DNA from: Desulfobacterales bacterium
GTDB lineage: Bacteria > Desulfobacterota > Desulfobacteria > Desulfobacterales > JAIPEE01
Assembly (NCBI GenBank): GCA_021737275.1
Contig: JAIPEE010000011.1
Span: 23,385-87,384 of the forward strand
Direction: 5' to 3'
DNA length: 64,000 nt
Within the stretch, counting starts at the first letter, position 1. Each line of letters starts with the position of its first letter. Under the pieces are notes generated by a model. That model did no database searches. It was not told where the DNA came from and saw only the letters and a program-made list of their open reading frames with translations. Below are positions 53,388 through 62,125 of this stretch, in pieces. The position numbers and the translations under genes were made by a program.

Positions 53388-54905
53388 ATGAACCCTCATG
53401 ATTTTAGTATCTATAATATCTTAAAAAGAAATGCAGTCATCAATCGGGATAAAATTGCCTGGATCTGTGACAACGAAGAGCTGACTTACGGCCGGTTTTT
53501 GGAAAATACGGATAATGTTGCTTTTGGCTTGGCTTCCAATGGCATTGAAAAAGGTGATCGTATTGCTGTGATCGGGCAAAACAGCATGGCATATGTCTAC
53601 CTGTTTTTTGCAGCAGCAAAAATCGGTGCTATAATGCTTCCGGTTAATATAAGGTTAAGTGAAGATGAGATAGAATATATTATTAATGACGGTTCACCCA
53701 AAATAATTTTTGCAGATGATGATTTTCAAGGGTTTGCCGGAAAACTTTCTGAAAAATATGATTTTGTTGAAAAGCTTTACGGATTGGAAAGTGTAGATGG
53801 CATTTTTGCCCGATTTGATACGCTGACGGAAAACCATGGAACATGCTCAGCACATATAGTCCTTACAGATGATGCTTTTGTAATAATACATACGGCAGCC
53901 ATAGCTGGAAAACCAAGGGGTGCCGTAATTTCTCATAACAATCTTTTGATGGCAAGTCTTCAGGCTGTTAATATCTGGCAGATGACGTCAGAAGATCGGC
54001 ATCTCTGCCTGTTGCCGTTTTTTCATATTGCCGGACTTGGACTTACCCTTGATACAATATTGGTCGGTGGTATTAATATTCTGATGCCAAAGTTTGATGC
54101 GGAAATGGCATTGCGGCATATTGAAGATAACAGGGCAACTATTTTCTTTGATTTTCCGCCCATACTGTCCACACTACTTGAAAACAACAAAAAGTCAGGA
54201 CGTGATCTTTCAAGCCTGAGAATTGTTACCGGTCTTGAATCACCTGAAATAATAAAAAATCTGGAAGGGACAACCCCGGCAAAATTCTGGACAGGGTACG
54301 GTCAATCCGAAACAACCGGTTTTATAACGAATACAGCCGTTTCAGAAAAACCGGGCTCAACCGGAGTGCCGTGCTATTTTTCTGAAGTCAATATTATTGA
54401 TGAACAAGGGGAACCAGTCGAAACAGGAATCGCCGGTGAAATTGCTGTTCGGGGTCCCATGGTTTTTAAAGGATACTGGAACCTTGAAAATGATACGGCT
54501 GACACATTTCGGGGTGGATGGCACCATACCGGAGATAAAGGTAAACTTGATGATAATGGCTATCTTTACTATGTCGGGAGAATGCCGGAAAAGGAATTGA
54601 TTAAGCCCGGTGGTGAAAATGTCTATCCGGCTGAAGTTGAAAAAACTATTCTTGAGGTTCCGCAAATCAAGGAAGTTTCCGTCATAGGTGTGCATGATGA
54701 TCAATGGGGTGAGGCGGTAAAGGCAATATGTGTGCTTAAAGAGGGGGAGCGCCTTTCAGAAAGTGAAGTAATTGATCATGTCGCGTCAAAAATTGCGCGT
54801 TATAAAAAACCAAAGTACATTGTATTTGTTGATGAACTTCCAAAATCGGAAGACGGCTCAATTGACAGAGATAAAGTTAAATCGACTCTCATGGACTTGA
54901 AGTAA
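53388..54905 (+). CDS. Acyl-CoA synthetase (AMP-forming)
   Basis: A 505-residue ligase. The usual TSGTTG loop is replaced by IIHTAAIAGKPRGAVISHNN, a variant also known in this family, which keeps the Lys/Arg-Gly part. WTGYGQSETTGF, GWHHTGDKGKLDD and KYIVFVDELPKSEDG fill the remaining core positions, although the last Lys-containing motif reads SIDRDKVK instead of GKIxR. It stands last in the liv operon, so the operon encodes two CoA ligases. The substrate is probably the transported acid or a breakdown product of it. Confidence 0.88.
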   Translation: MNPHDFSIYNILKRNAVINRDKIAWICDNEELTYGRFLENTDNVAFGLASNGIEKGDRIAVIGQNSMAYVYLFFAAAKIGAIMLPVNIRLSEDEIEYIINDGSPKIIFADDDFQGFAGKLSEKYDFVEKLYGLESVDGIFARFDTLTENHGTCSAHIVLTDDAFVIIHTAAIAGKPRGAVISHNNLLMASLQAVNIWQMTSEDRHLCLLPFFHIAGLGLTLDTILVGGINILMPKFDAEMALRHIEDNRATIFFDFPPILSTLLENNKKSGRDLSSLRIVTGLESPEIIKNLEGTTPAKFWTGYGQSETTGFITNTAVSEKPGSTGVPCYFSEVNIIDEQGEPVETGIAGEIAVRGPMVFKGYWNLENDTADTFRGGWHHTGDKGKLDDNGYLYYVGRMPEKELIKPGGENVYPAEVEKTILEVPQIKEVSVIGVHDDQWGEAVKAICVLKEGERLSESEVIDHVASKIARYKKPKYIVFVDELPKSEDGSIDRDKVKSTLMDLK

Positions 54906-54953
54906 CCTTTAAATCTCATGTGCTGTGATATCGTCGGAAGGTCGTGATCTTTT

Positions 54954-56351
54954 GTGAAAACAGATACTACCCAACTCTATATTCCTCTTGCAAAGTTAAG
55001 CAAAAGTAAAAGCATATTTTCCGACCCGGACAAGGGAATATTTAAAGAAAAATACAAAAAGATTATGCTATCCATAATCGGGAAACAGCTTGCATTGAAT
55101 ACATACTATGCAAATGATCTGGTCGCCCAGGCCAATACCCGGATTACCATTGACTTATTAAAAACATTTGATGAGTTGAAAATCAATTTCAAGGTCAATA
55201 TAGATGAGATAACCCCGGAAGACCGAAACCATGCCCTTGATCTGGCTATGAACCAGCTTATTCAAAGCAAGAGAACTTTTCTTGAAAGTATTAAATCTGA
55301 AGAAGTTCCTGCAATACAAAAAAGTGTTAAAAGTTTTCTCAGTAAAACCATTAACGCACAAAAGTTCGACTTTTTTCAGGACCATTTTAATGAGCTTAAA
55401 GAATATCTTGAAATGGCAAATAGTGTAATTACGTCTGATGATAGCTATATCGCTACAGCTGCTGCAATTCAAAGAGTGATCGAAAATGAACAACGATTAT
55501 TTAATCTGCCAAATGATGATATCGGGGAGACCATTGAACATGTTGTCAAGACAACACATCTTTCACTGATGCTCTCCAGAGAACTTGATGAATTTGATAA
55601 AAATGATTATGAAGTTTTAAGTATTATCTGCCTGGGGCATGATGGCGTAAAGGCACTGATTCCGGAAAGTATAATCTACAAGAACGGACGATTAACCCAG
55701 ATTGAAGACGAAATTATGAAAAGCCATGTATTACTCTCCTTTATACTGGCATCCAATAATCAGGTTGATCTTGATTTTGAATCTTTCACAATGGCGCTGC
55801 ATCATATTAAGGAAGATTCGAGCCTGCCTCAGAGCTATGGCATTGCGCGTGAAGCTTATACATCCTTTTATGAATACCTTACACCGGATGCCCAGAAAAA
55901 GTTAGATGAAATATATCTTTCAACAAAAAAGTATTACAGGGTAATCAGTATTGCGGATACGTTTGAAGCCATTACTGCAGAACGGGTATATAAAAAGAAA
56001 TCTTCCATTGGGAAAGCCCTGGAAATCATGATAAATGATAATAAAAAAGGTGATTATTTTTATCAGGAATATTTTGATCATTTTATTCGATTGATCATAA
56101 AAAATTATTTACCCCAAAACGTTGTTTTTAATATAACAGATGAAATTCTGGAAAATTATTATCTGTCTGCCGGTGCTGCCGTTAAAAACAGGTTAAGACA
56201 TAAATGGGATTATGCAGGTGTTATTGTCAAGTCTTATCCGACACTTGAAAGGGATTTAGAGTGTGTCATTTATAATAAAAGCAATAAAATAATTGATCGC
56301 CATTTATCTATTCCACCAATCTTTTTTTTAAATCAAATTTATTTTCAATAA
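54954..56351 (+). CDS. Degenerate HD-GYP-like protein
   Basis: The 465-residue protein has a helical N-terminal part (1-185) with no recognised sensor domain, then an HD-GYP-like domain: His202, His229-Asp230 (LGHDGVKALIPESII), His258 (EIMKSH), His283-His284 and Asp335 (ISIADTFEAITAERVYKKK). These match most metal ligands of cyclic-di-GMP phosphodiesterases. The GYP loop itself is absent; DSSLPQSYG stands in its place. It may bind rather than cleave cyclic-di-GMP, or act on another nucleotide. The start is GTG with GGAAGG about 12 bases upstream. It is 48 bases after the ligase and may share its transcript. Confidence 0.75.
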   Translation: MKTDTTQLYIPLAKLSKSKSIFSDPDKGIFKEKYKKIMLSIIGKQLALNTYYANDLVAQANTRITIDLLKTFDELKINFKVNIDEITPEDRNHALDLAMNQLIQSKRTFLESIKSEEVPAIQKSVKSFLSKTINAQKFDFFQDHFNELKEYLEMANSVITSDDSYIATAAAIQRVIENEQRLFNLPNDDIGETIEHVVKTTHLSLMLSRELDEFDKNDYEVLSIICLGHDGVKALIPESIIYKNGRLTQIEDEIMKSHVLLSFILASNNQVDLDFESFTMALHHIKEDSSLPQSYGIAREAYTSFYEYLTPDAQKKLDEIYLSTKKYYRVISIADTFEAITAERVYKKKSSIGKALEIMINDNKKGDYFYQEYFDHFIRLIIKNYLPQNVVFNITDEILENYYLSAGAAVKNRLRHKWDYAGVIVKSYPTLERDLECVIYNKSNKIIDRHLSIPPIFFLNQIYFQ

Positions 56352-56438
56352 TAGTGTTTTTATTATAAAAGGGAATTCTTAATGCAGTGAACTGCTTTTG
56401 AAATTTTCCTACATCAGTTGTATCGCCATTTGTTTATG

Positions 56439-56645
56439 TCATTCGTTGGTTTTTAAAGCTCTTATAAGCGGTATAAGAAAAATGATACAGGCTATAAAGA
56501 AAATGACGCTGCCGATTATAGAGAATATATCGTGATTTTTTAAACTTGAGGTGAGAAAGAAAAGGGCGCATATAATAAAAAGAATCCAGCCCACAAGATA
56601 ATACTTGAGTTCCATTCTGATTTGATTTTTCTGTTTTTCGTCCAT
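56439..56645 (-). CDS. Small membrane protein with two transmembrane helices
   Basis: A 68-residue protein with a charged N-terminus (DEKQKNQIR), two hydrophobic helices (YLVGWILFIICALFFL and IIGSVIFFIACIIFLIPLI) and a basic tail. It has a good frame and a composition that is unlikely by chance. It lies between the convergent HD-GYP-like gene and a nitrilase-family gene on the same strand. No family recognised. Confidence 0.6.
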   Translation of the reverse strand: MDEKQKNQIRMELKYYLVGWILFIICALFFLTSSLKNHDIFSIIGSVIFFIACIIFLIPLIRALKTNE

Positions 56646-56695
56646 TTAAGCTATCGCCTATTTTTTGTTGAAGGGTTCCTATAAAATCGATTCAG

Positions 56696-57493
56696 TTAAT
56701 ATTTTTTTACCTGAGCGTTATAAAGTTCCGGACGGAGTTCAGATAATATTGAATAATCGCCTTTTATTTCGTCAATAGACGCCGAGTTAATATCGGCAAA
56801 ATACAGCCCCTCATCTCTTCCGGCCCGGACAAGCGTTTTTCCATCAGGCCCGCAGACACAACTCAGGCCGGTATAATCTAATTCTTTTTCAGAACCGCAA
56901 CGATTTACATAGGCAACAAAAACCTGATTTTCATAGGCGCGTGATGGGATAACGTGCTCAGGAACCTGGCTATAGGGCTCCATTAATGCCGTAGGCACCA
57001 CAATAAGCTCTGCGCCGGCTTTAGCCAGCGTCCGAACCGCTTCAGGGAATTCAACATCATAGCATATCAAAATTCCGATTGTAATTCCTTTTAACCTGAC
57101 AACAATGAAAGTGTCGCCCTGTTTATAAATACTTTTTTCATAATCTCCATAGAGATGATTTTTACGATAGTTGGCTCGTAACCGGCCTTGGCTCTCTATG
57201 AACAGTGCCGAAACATGTCTGTCCGGTCCGGATTTTTCAGGATAACCGTATATTATTGAAATGTCAGCTTCACGCGCAATTTCTGAAACTATTTTTGATG
57301 AGGGGCCATCCTGTGGTTCAGCAAGTTCGATGGCTGCATCACCAATATTGTATCCGGTAAGGAATAACTCAGGAAAAACAATCAGGTCTGCTCCTTGTTG
57401 AGCTGCAGATAAAGCACATTTACGAATACAGTTCAGATTTTCATCAACGTTTTTTTGATTGCCTTCTCCCTGGTAAATTGAAATTTTCATCAA
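56696..57493 (-). CDS. Carbon-nitrogen hydrolase (nitrilase superfamily amidase)
   Basis: The 265-residue enzyme has the Glu-Lys-Cys triad: E42 in VFPELFLTG, K111 in NYRKNHLYG, and C144 in LICYDVEFPE. This branch hydrolyses small amides such as omega-amides or carbamoyl compounds, not nitriles. The tail, with ELRPELY, is typical. AGGAGGTA lies before the start. It is 301 bases from the next upstream gene and apparently its own transcript, or shares one with the small membrane protein downstream. Confidence 0.9.
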   Translation of the reverse strand: MMKISIYQGEGNQKNVDENLNCIRKCALSAAQQGADLIVFPELFLTGYNIGDAAIELAEPQDGPSSKIVSEIAREADISIIYGYPEKSGPDRHVSALFIESQGRLRANYRKNHLYGDYEKSIYKQGDTFIVVRLKGITIGILICYDVEFPEAVRTLAKAGAELIVVPTALMEPYSQVPEHVIPSRAYENQVFVAYVNRCGSEKELDYTGLSCVCGPDGKTLVRAGRDEGLYFADINSASIDEIKGDYSILSELRPELYNAQVKKY

Positions 57494-57645
57494 CTAAATA
57501 CCTCCTGCATAAAGAAATTATAGCTTGTTTATTACTATTATTTAATCAGAATGACAATAAATTTTAAATCGGACCAACCTGATAAAATTTCACAAGAACA
57601 TATTTTCCAAAACACTATTTCTCGTCCCATATTAACATTTAAAAA

Positions 57646-57726
57646 AGCCATGGGTCTTCCAGGGTTTTAGGGAAGGGTGTTTGGGGGGAATCTTTAAACA
57701 TAACGTACTTGGAAGATCCCATGGCT
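57646..57726. repeat. MITE-like inverted repeat
   Basis: AGCCATGGGTCTTCCA (57646-57661) and TGGAAGATCCCATGGCT (57710-57726) are complementary but for one extra T. The 48 bases between contain a G-rich stretch. The whole 81-base unit sits in a 301-base gap without a gene (57494-57794) and looks like a nonautonomous insertion or an insertion-sequence remnant; no clear target duplication was found. The rest of the gap is AT-rich and featureless. Confidence 0.55.
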
Positions 57727-57794
57727 AAGTGTGTATTAATTTCAATGAAATTTTCATGTTTCCTTTATTGAATTATATTCAGAACATGATGAAA

Positions 57795-58157
57795 TTATAA
57801 TAACGGTTTTGTATCCAGATACTCTGCCAAGCGGGCAATTTTTCCATTTTTCATCTCGACTATTGCCATAAAAGGAAAAGTAAATGCCGAGCCATCTTCT
57901 ATTAATCTGGAAACAAACAAGCCTTCTACAAAACCAGTATCTGCATTTTCAAAAAGATTATAAACTTCAATTTTACATCCTGTAATAAGATCCATGGACT
58001 CTCTACATCCATTTCGGATATTTTTATTTCCTGTCAATGTTTCAGGCATTAAAGGATCTTCATAAACGCCATCCGTTGTAAATAAATCAGCAACTGCATC
58101 CGAATCATTATTTTCCCAGGCTTTAAATAAAGTTTTTATAGCTTGTTTTGGTGACAT
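57795..58157 (-). CDS. SnoaL-like NTF2-fold protein
   Basis: I start at the ATG at 58157 (120 residues) because AAAGGAT lies before it; an in-frame ATG at 58178 is the alternative. QAIKTLFKAWENNDSDAVADLFTTDGVYEDPLMPE is the usual opening of the SnoaL/ketosteroid-isomerase fold, which forms a cone-shaped pocket and acts as isomerase, cyclase or hydrolase. It is 57 bases downstream of the MttB-family gene and likely co-transcribed with it. The function is unknown. Confidence 0.8.
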   Translation of the reverse strand: MSPKQAIKTLFKAWENNDSDAVADLFTTDGVYEDPLMPETLTGNKNIRNGCRESMDLITGCKIEVYNLFENADTGFVEGLFVSRLIEDGSAFTFPFMAIVEMKNGKIARLAEYLDTKPLL

Positions 58158-58214
58158 ACCTTTTATCCTTTTTAACAATCTTTTTTTGACTTCATTTTAG
58201 CTTACAGAACGTCT

Positions 58215-59687
58215 TTACTTGATTAAAATATTTTCCGCGTTTTTAATAATTATTTGAAGTTCATTTTTCATATTAGAATCCAGTATTTCAGGATTATGAT
58301 TTTTCAATATCATTTTAACTTTCTCAACGACTACATCTTCAGGATCAGAAAATCTGTTTTCAGGGGATGACCATTGGTATGAGATACCGGGATTCCACAG
58401 TTTTCTTAAATTTGTCGCCGTATGCCGTGTGTCAATAAAGTGTCCCTGCGGGCCTACAGCCATAATTTCATCAAGGGCAATGGACTCAGTATTAACATTA
58501 AAGCCCTCAGTGATGCATTGTATTGTTTTGATGATATCACTGTCCATAATAAGCTTTTCAGCACTGGCTGCTGTAAAATCTGCCGTCATCCCGGAGCCGA
58601 TTGTCATATCAGGGCCCTGAAGCATACACTGAAGAGCGCCAATACTGCTTTCAACACCACTCTGCCATGACCACATATTACTTGCATCATTACCAACAAA
58701 ATCTGTAAGTGTTGGTATTTTATAAAATTGTCCCAATTGAACGCCTGCAGCATTTAACAGGTTCTGTTGAGGGAAACCTGTAACTGGAGAGCCTGTATAT
58801 GGATTCATCATCATCGAAAACAATGCATAATAGACAGGTGCACCGGGATAAGCCAGCTGTATGAGGGATATTGCACTCAGTATCTCTGCATTGCCGCATA
58901 ACAGTGTACTTGGAATTGTTGCCGGACTGGTTGATCCAAGGCAGGGCATTGCTGCAATCCCCACAGGAAGACCGGCTTCCGCAAATTCAAGACCGGCTTC
59001 AAGTGGTCCGGCTTCATGGCATAAAGGTGATATGGGGCATATAAGAAGTGAAAGGGGTGGACGGTTTCTTGTTTCCTCACTGCCACCGGCAACCATACGG
59101 GCCATTTCAGTGGCATATTTTGCAGTATCCGGATCAATACAGGTAATGCTGTGAACATGTTTGTTTGTATTAATAAAGCATGTTTCAATTTCTTTTAAAG
59201 CAACCAGATGTGGATTTACATCCATAGGGCTTGTCATTGGCCAGCAAAAAGAAATTTCAGGGAGATAATCACATATTTTGCTGACCTCAAACAGATCATT
59301 ACATGTAGCCGATCTTAATTTTCCGGTTTCAAAGTCACGAATTGAATTGCCGGTACCACCGCCACCACAGTATGTTTTGGTTCCGTCAAGGTAGAGATCC
59401 AGGTTTTTGTCTCCATGAGATGCCATGCAGTATTCCCTTGGGGCTCTGTCAATTGTTTCAAGGAGCAGATCAGGTGAAATTTTAACGATTTTATTTTTTT
59501 TATCAACGCCGGCACCTGCCTCTTCAAAAATATTTAACGCTTTTTCCGAGGTAACCCTTACACCGGTTTCCTGAAGTAATGTGAGTGTAGCTTCGTGAAT
59601 CCGGTTCAATTCATCATCACTCATCATATTGATTTTCTTTTCGGGTCTTATTGTAATCGGTTGAATATATTTTTCATTATTATTCAT
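58215..59687 (-). CDS. Trimethylamine methyltransferase (MttB) family protein, non-pyrrolysine
   Basis: The 490-residue protein shows family blocks such as RPEKKINMMSDDELNRIHEA, CGGGGTGNSIRDFETG and GSSIGALQCMLQG. True trimethylamine methyltransferases carry an in-frame UAG read as pyrrolysine; this frame is uninterrupted at full family length, so it belongs to the non-pyrrolysine group, which includes glycine betaine methyltransferase MtgB. It would move a methyl group from a quaternary amine to a corrinoid protein. No corrinoid protein gene is in the window. The start lies inside copy A of the duplicated hairpin module. Confidence 0.88.
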   Translation of the reverse strand: MNNNEKYIQPITIRPEKKINMMSDDELNRIHEATLTLLQETGVRVTSEKALNIFEEAGAGVDKKNKIVKISPDLLLETIDRAPREYCMASHGDKNLDLYLDGTKTYCGGGGTGNSIRDFETGKLRSATCNDLFEVSKICDYLPEISFCWPMTSPMDVNPHLVALKEIETCFINTNKHVHSITCIDPDTAKYATEMARMVAGGSEETRNRPPLSLLICPISPLCHEAGPLEAGLEFAEAGLPVGIAAMPCLGSTSPATIPSTLLCGNAEILSAISLIQLAYPGAPVYYALFSMMMNPYTGSPVTGFPQQNLLNAAGVQLGQFYKIPTLTDFVGNDASNMWSWQSGVESSIGALQCMLQGPDMTIGSGMTADFTAASAEKLIMDSDIIKTIQCITEGFNVNTESIALDEIMAVGPQGHFIDTRHTATNLRKLWNPGISYQWSSPENRFSDPEDVVVEKVKMILKNHNPEILDSNMKNELQIIIKNAENILIK

Positions 59688-59818
59688 TATATTCCCTTAG
59701 AGAAGATTTAATAATATTATTCGGATTCAAAGTCTTATTTCTTAAGATTTTTTCTCTACCCTGCCTTGTTTGCAGCGGGGTAGAGGATTAATAGAATACT
59801 ATATAGTTTAAACTTTTT
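59681..59818. repeat. Duplicated intergenic hairpin module, copy A
   Basis: About 138 bases from the mttB-like start region to AGTTTAAACTTTTT. It is about 80 percent the same as copy B at 63489-63628. It contains a hairpin (CTCTACCC...GGGGTAGAG, 59754-59785) without a following U-tract. In copy B the module directly follows an Fe-alcohol dehydrogenase stop codon; here it follows the nitrilase region. Confidence 0.75.
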
Positions 59819-59824
59819 AATATA

Positions 59825-60019
59825 TTATCGATCATAAATGCATTCCAGTAGTCTTCCACTTTTTTTATGTTTAATACACCAAAGAATTAATACCTGTGCC
59901 GCAGAAATAAAATTCATATTTCTCATAAACTCATATGGTGTGAAACTCAACTTAAATAAGAGCTTGAGAAAAAGAAGATTAGAAAAGTCAATACTTATCA
60001 AGCTAATCTGAGGTTTCAT
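59825..60019 (-). CDS. Questionable small protein
   Basis: A 64-codon frame that overlaps the end of the nitrilase gene by 17 bases. It has an aromatic- and Leu-rich middle and a basic C-terminus. No ribosome site that is independent of the nitrilase and no family resemblance were found. It may be noise or a degraded end of a gene removed by rearrangement. Confidence 0.2.
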   Translation of the reverse strand: MKPQISLISIDFSNLLFLKLLFKLSFTPYEFMRNMNFISAAQVLILWCIKHKKSGRLLECIYDR

Positions 60020-61043
60020 TTTTTGATGTCATGGATACATCATCCGGTCCGATAGCTCTATACTTGTCACCTTCACTCATCCATCTGACAGCTGGTTTCG
60101 GCCGATCGTCAATGACTAAGTTAAATATGTCAGGGCGGTTATAATGACCTGTGACATCAAGAAGCAACTTTTCTTCAACTGTTTTGCGAAGATCGATTTC
60201 CCCGTAAATAATTTCTTCTTTGCCGCTGACCGGACCAACAATCCATTCGCCATCTGGGCCAATGATCCCTGATCCACCTGGGAAAATCTCGTTCGCTTCA
60301 CCCCCAAGCTCCCCCATATCTGCAATTGTATCGTAAAGTTCAAAATTTTTCGAAATATGATCCGTCGTCATGTAGAATCCTACACAAATTACATAGCATT
60401 TACCTTCGAACGCATAATGGCGGCTTGCCAAATGGTGTGCTTCTGATATATCCGGCCAGGAAGCAATATGCACCTGTTCATTTTTACAATGCATTGCCAT
60501 TCGGGCCATCGGCATCCAATGCTCCCAACAAATCAGTCCACCAACTCTGCCTGCCGGACCATCGAAGACAGGCATCGTGCTACCATCGCCATAATCCCAA
60601 ACATTTCTTTCTGTGTAAGTAGGCATCACCTTGCGATGGACACCCAAAAATTTTCCTTCATCACTTATGTAAAATAAAGAATTATAAAGAGAACCGGGAT
60701 CTTCAGACAACTTTTCATTAGCACCTATAACCACGAACGTCTTGGCTTCCCGAGCAGCAGCGCAGAGCTTATCAAGATGTGGAGATCCGATATATAATGA
60801 ATTCTCGTATAATCGCGCGTAAGCTCTATGTGCTGAGGGATCACCCCATCCTGCAGCGCCAAATATCCAAACTGGGTATGTGGGAATCCAAGTTTCAGGA
60901 AAGGCAATGAGTTTTGCACCTGTCTTGCCTGCCTCTATGATTAAATCGATGGACTTATCAACAGTGCGGTCTATATCAAGGAACACTGGTGCAGCCTGAA
61001 CTACCGCAGCTATATACTTATCTAACCTTTCTACCTTGCTCAT
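60003..61043 (-). CDS. Nitrilase
   Basis: The 346-residue enzyme matches true nitrilases: E50 in IAFPETWIPTYPVW, K138 in GVHRKVMPTYTER, and C172 in LICWEHWMP, where CWEH is typical of nitrilases that convert R-CN to the acid and ammonia. The length suits the aliphatic/arylacetonitrilase group. It lies between a broken Fe-alcohol dehydrogenase start (61092-61254) and the hairpin module that elsewhere follows an Fe-alcohol dehydrogenase, so it may have replaced the body of that gene. The ribosome site is weak. Confidence 0.9.
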   Translation of the reverse strand: MSKVERLDKYIAAVVQAAPVFLDIDRTVDKSIDLIIEAGKTGAKLIAFPETWIPTYPVWIFGAAGWGDPSAHRAYARLYENSLYIGSPHLDKLCAAAREAKTFVVIGANEKLSEDPGSLYNSLFYISDEGKFLGVHRKVMPTYTERNVWDYGDGSTMPVFDGPAGRVGGLICWEHWMPMARMAMHCKNEQVHIASWPDISEAHHLASRHYAFEGKCYVICVGFYMTTDHISKNFELYDTIADMGELGGEANEIFPGGSGIIGPDGEWIVGPVSGKEEIIYGEIDLRKTVEEKLLLDVTGHYNRPDIFNLVIDDRPKPAVRWMSEGDKYRAIGPDDVSMTSKNETSD

Positions 61044-61091
61044 TTCTTTTCTACCTTGGTTTTTTAGTCATTTGGTTTTATTTCAGTTTTA

Positions 61092-61254
61092 TTATTTTAA
61101 ATCATTTCCTTTAAGTTTGGTTAAGACGCCCGGATCGGTTACAAGAAGTGCACAGGTTCCGCCCAGATCCTTTGCTTCAGGGCCAACTGTGGCGGCCGCC
61201 ATTTCCAAATTCAATACGTGTTGGAAGGTTAAATGAAAACGTTTTACTACACAT
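61092..61254 (-). pseudogene. Fe-alcohol dehydrogenase N-terminal fragment with frameshift
   Basis: AGGAGG precedes an ATG at 61254 that opens CSKTFSFNLPTRIEFGNG, the standard start of iron-containing alcohol dehydrogenases. One extra base then shifts the frame; after it the sequence continues AAATVGPEAKDLGG and LLVTDPGVLTKLKGN, again the same family. The fragment ends in TAA after about 53 codons; a complete gene has about 380. It is separated from the nitrilase start by about 50 bases. Confidence 0.8.
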
Positions 61255-61290
61255 ATGATTTCCTCCTGTTTACTTATGATGCATTTGTCA

Positions 61291-62064
61291 TCAGCTCGAT
61301 ATATTCATCCCCAATCTTTTTATTCGTCGGACAAATTCATTTTTTTTGATCGAATAGAGAACCCCCGTGATCCCCTGCGGCATGAAAATTACCAGTGCTA
61401 CCAACAGACCGCCAAAAACCACGTTGCGGTAGGTTTCCAGCGGGCGCAGCCATTCACTGAGAAAAACAGTGATAAATGCACCGATCAAAGCGCCCGGAAA
61501 ATTACCGATTCCACCCAGTACCAGTATCACCATCAGAATTAAAAACAGATCAAGTCCCAGTATTCGGGGAGACAGTACACCCACATAGTGAGCATACACC
61601 GCACTGATCATTCCGGTTAAAAATGCAGATATGGCAAAAACAAATAATTTATATTTAGTATCATTTACACCGGCTTTATTTTCAAGACTGAGGAAATCGA
61701 TCATCTCGTGGATGGTCTCTTTTTCTTTTCGGGAATTTGAGTGGGTGCCAAAGTGTGCCCCGGCACGAATATTATCATAAACCGAAAGAGAAAGGGATAA
61801 CTGCGGTATCTGAAATGTGCGGGCAATACCTTTATGACAAATGCTGTAAGGTTTCAATCCGCTGATATCTTCCTTACGAAGAAAAATGTTACCGGAAAAG
61901 GGATAAACGCCGGTAATCAGGTTAAACAGTGTGGTCTTGCCTGAACCGTTAGGGCCTGCAATACCAAAAACCTCACCCTTGCCAACGGTAAAACTTAGAT
62001 CGTCTATTGCCCTGATGTTTCCGAAAGCTTTGGTTACACTTTTACATTTAAGTATCATGGTCAC
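61291..62064 (-). CDS. Chimera of LivG N-terminal half and LivM C-terminal half
   Basis: The 257-residue frame joins two unlike parts. Residues 1-132 are a LivG ATPase start: Walker A GPNGSGKT (37-44), GIARTFQIPQLS with the Q-loop, then MIDFLSLENKAG. Residues 134-257 are a LivM end: NDTKYKLFVFAISAFLTG, LVLGGIGNFPGALIGA, and FMPQGITGV. The signature and Walker B motifs of the ATPase and the first half of the permease are missing. The join is in frame near 61665. A functional transporter part is unlikely, so it is probably a deletion remnant. The start is GTG 62064 or ATG 62058. Confidence 0.85.
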   Translation of the reverse strand: MTMILKCKSVTKAFGNIRAIDDLSFTVGKGEVFGIAGPNGSGKTTLFNLITGVYPFSGNIFLRKEDISGLKPYSICHKGIARTFQIPQLSLSLSVYDNIRAGAHFGTHSNSRKEKETIHEMIDFLSLENKAGVNDTKYKLFVFAISAFLTGMISAVYAHYVGVLSPRILGLDLFLILMVILVLGGIGNFPGALIGAFITVFLSEWLRPLETYRNVVFGGLLVALVIFMPQGITGVLYSIKKNEFVRRIKRLGMNISS

Positions 62065-62125
62065 ATCTTTAAGCTTAAAGGTAAGGGACGTTATACATCC
62101 CTTACCTTATGAGATTATTTTGTAT

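Noticed and set aside
58215..59687. Pyrrolysine (UAG) codon in the mttB-like gene
   Set aside because: The frame has full family length with no internal UAG, so this is a non-pyrrolysine homologue.
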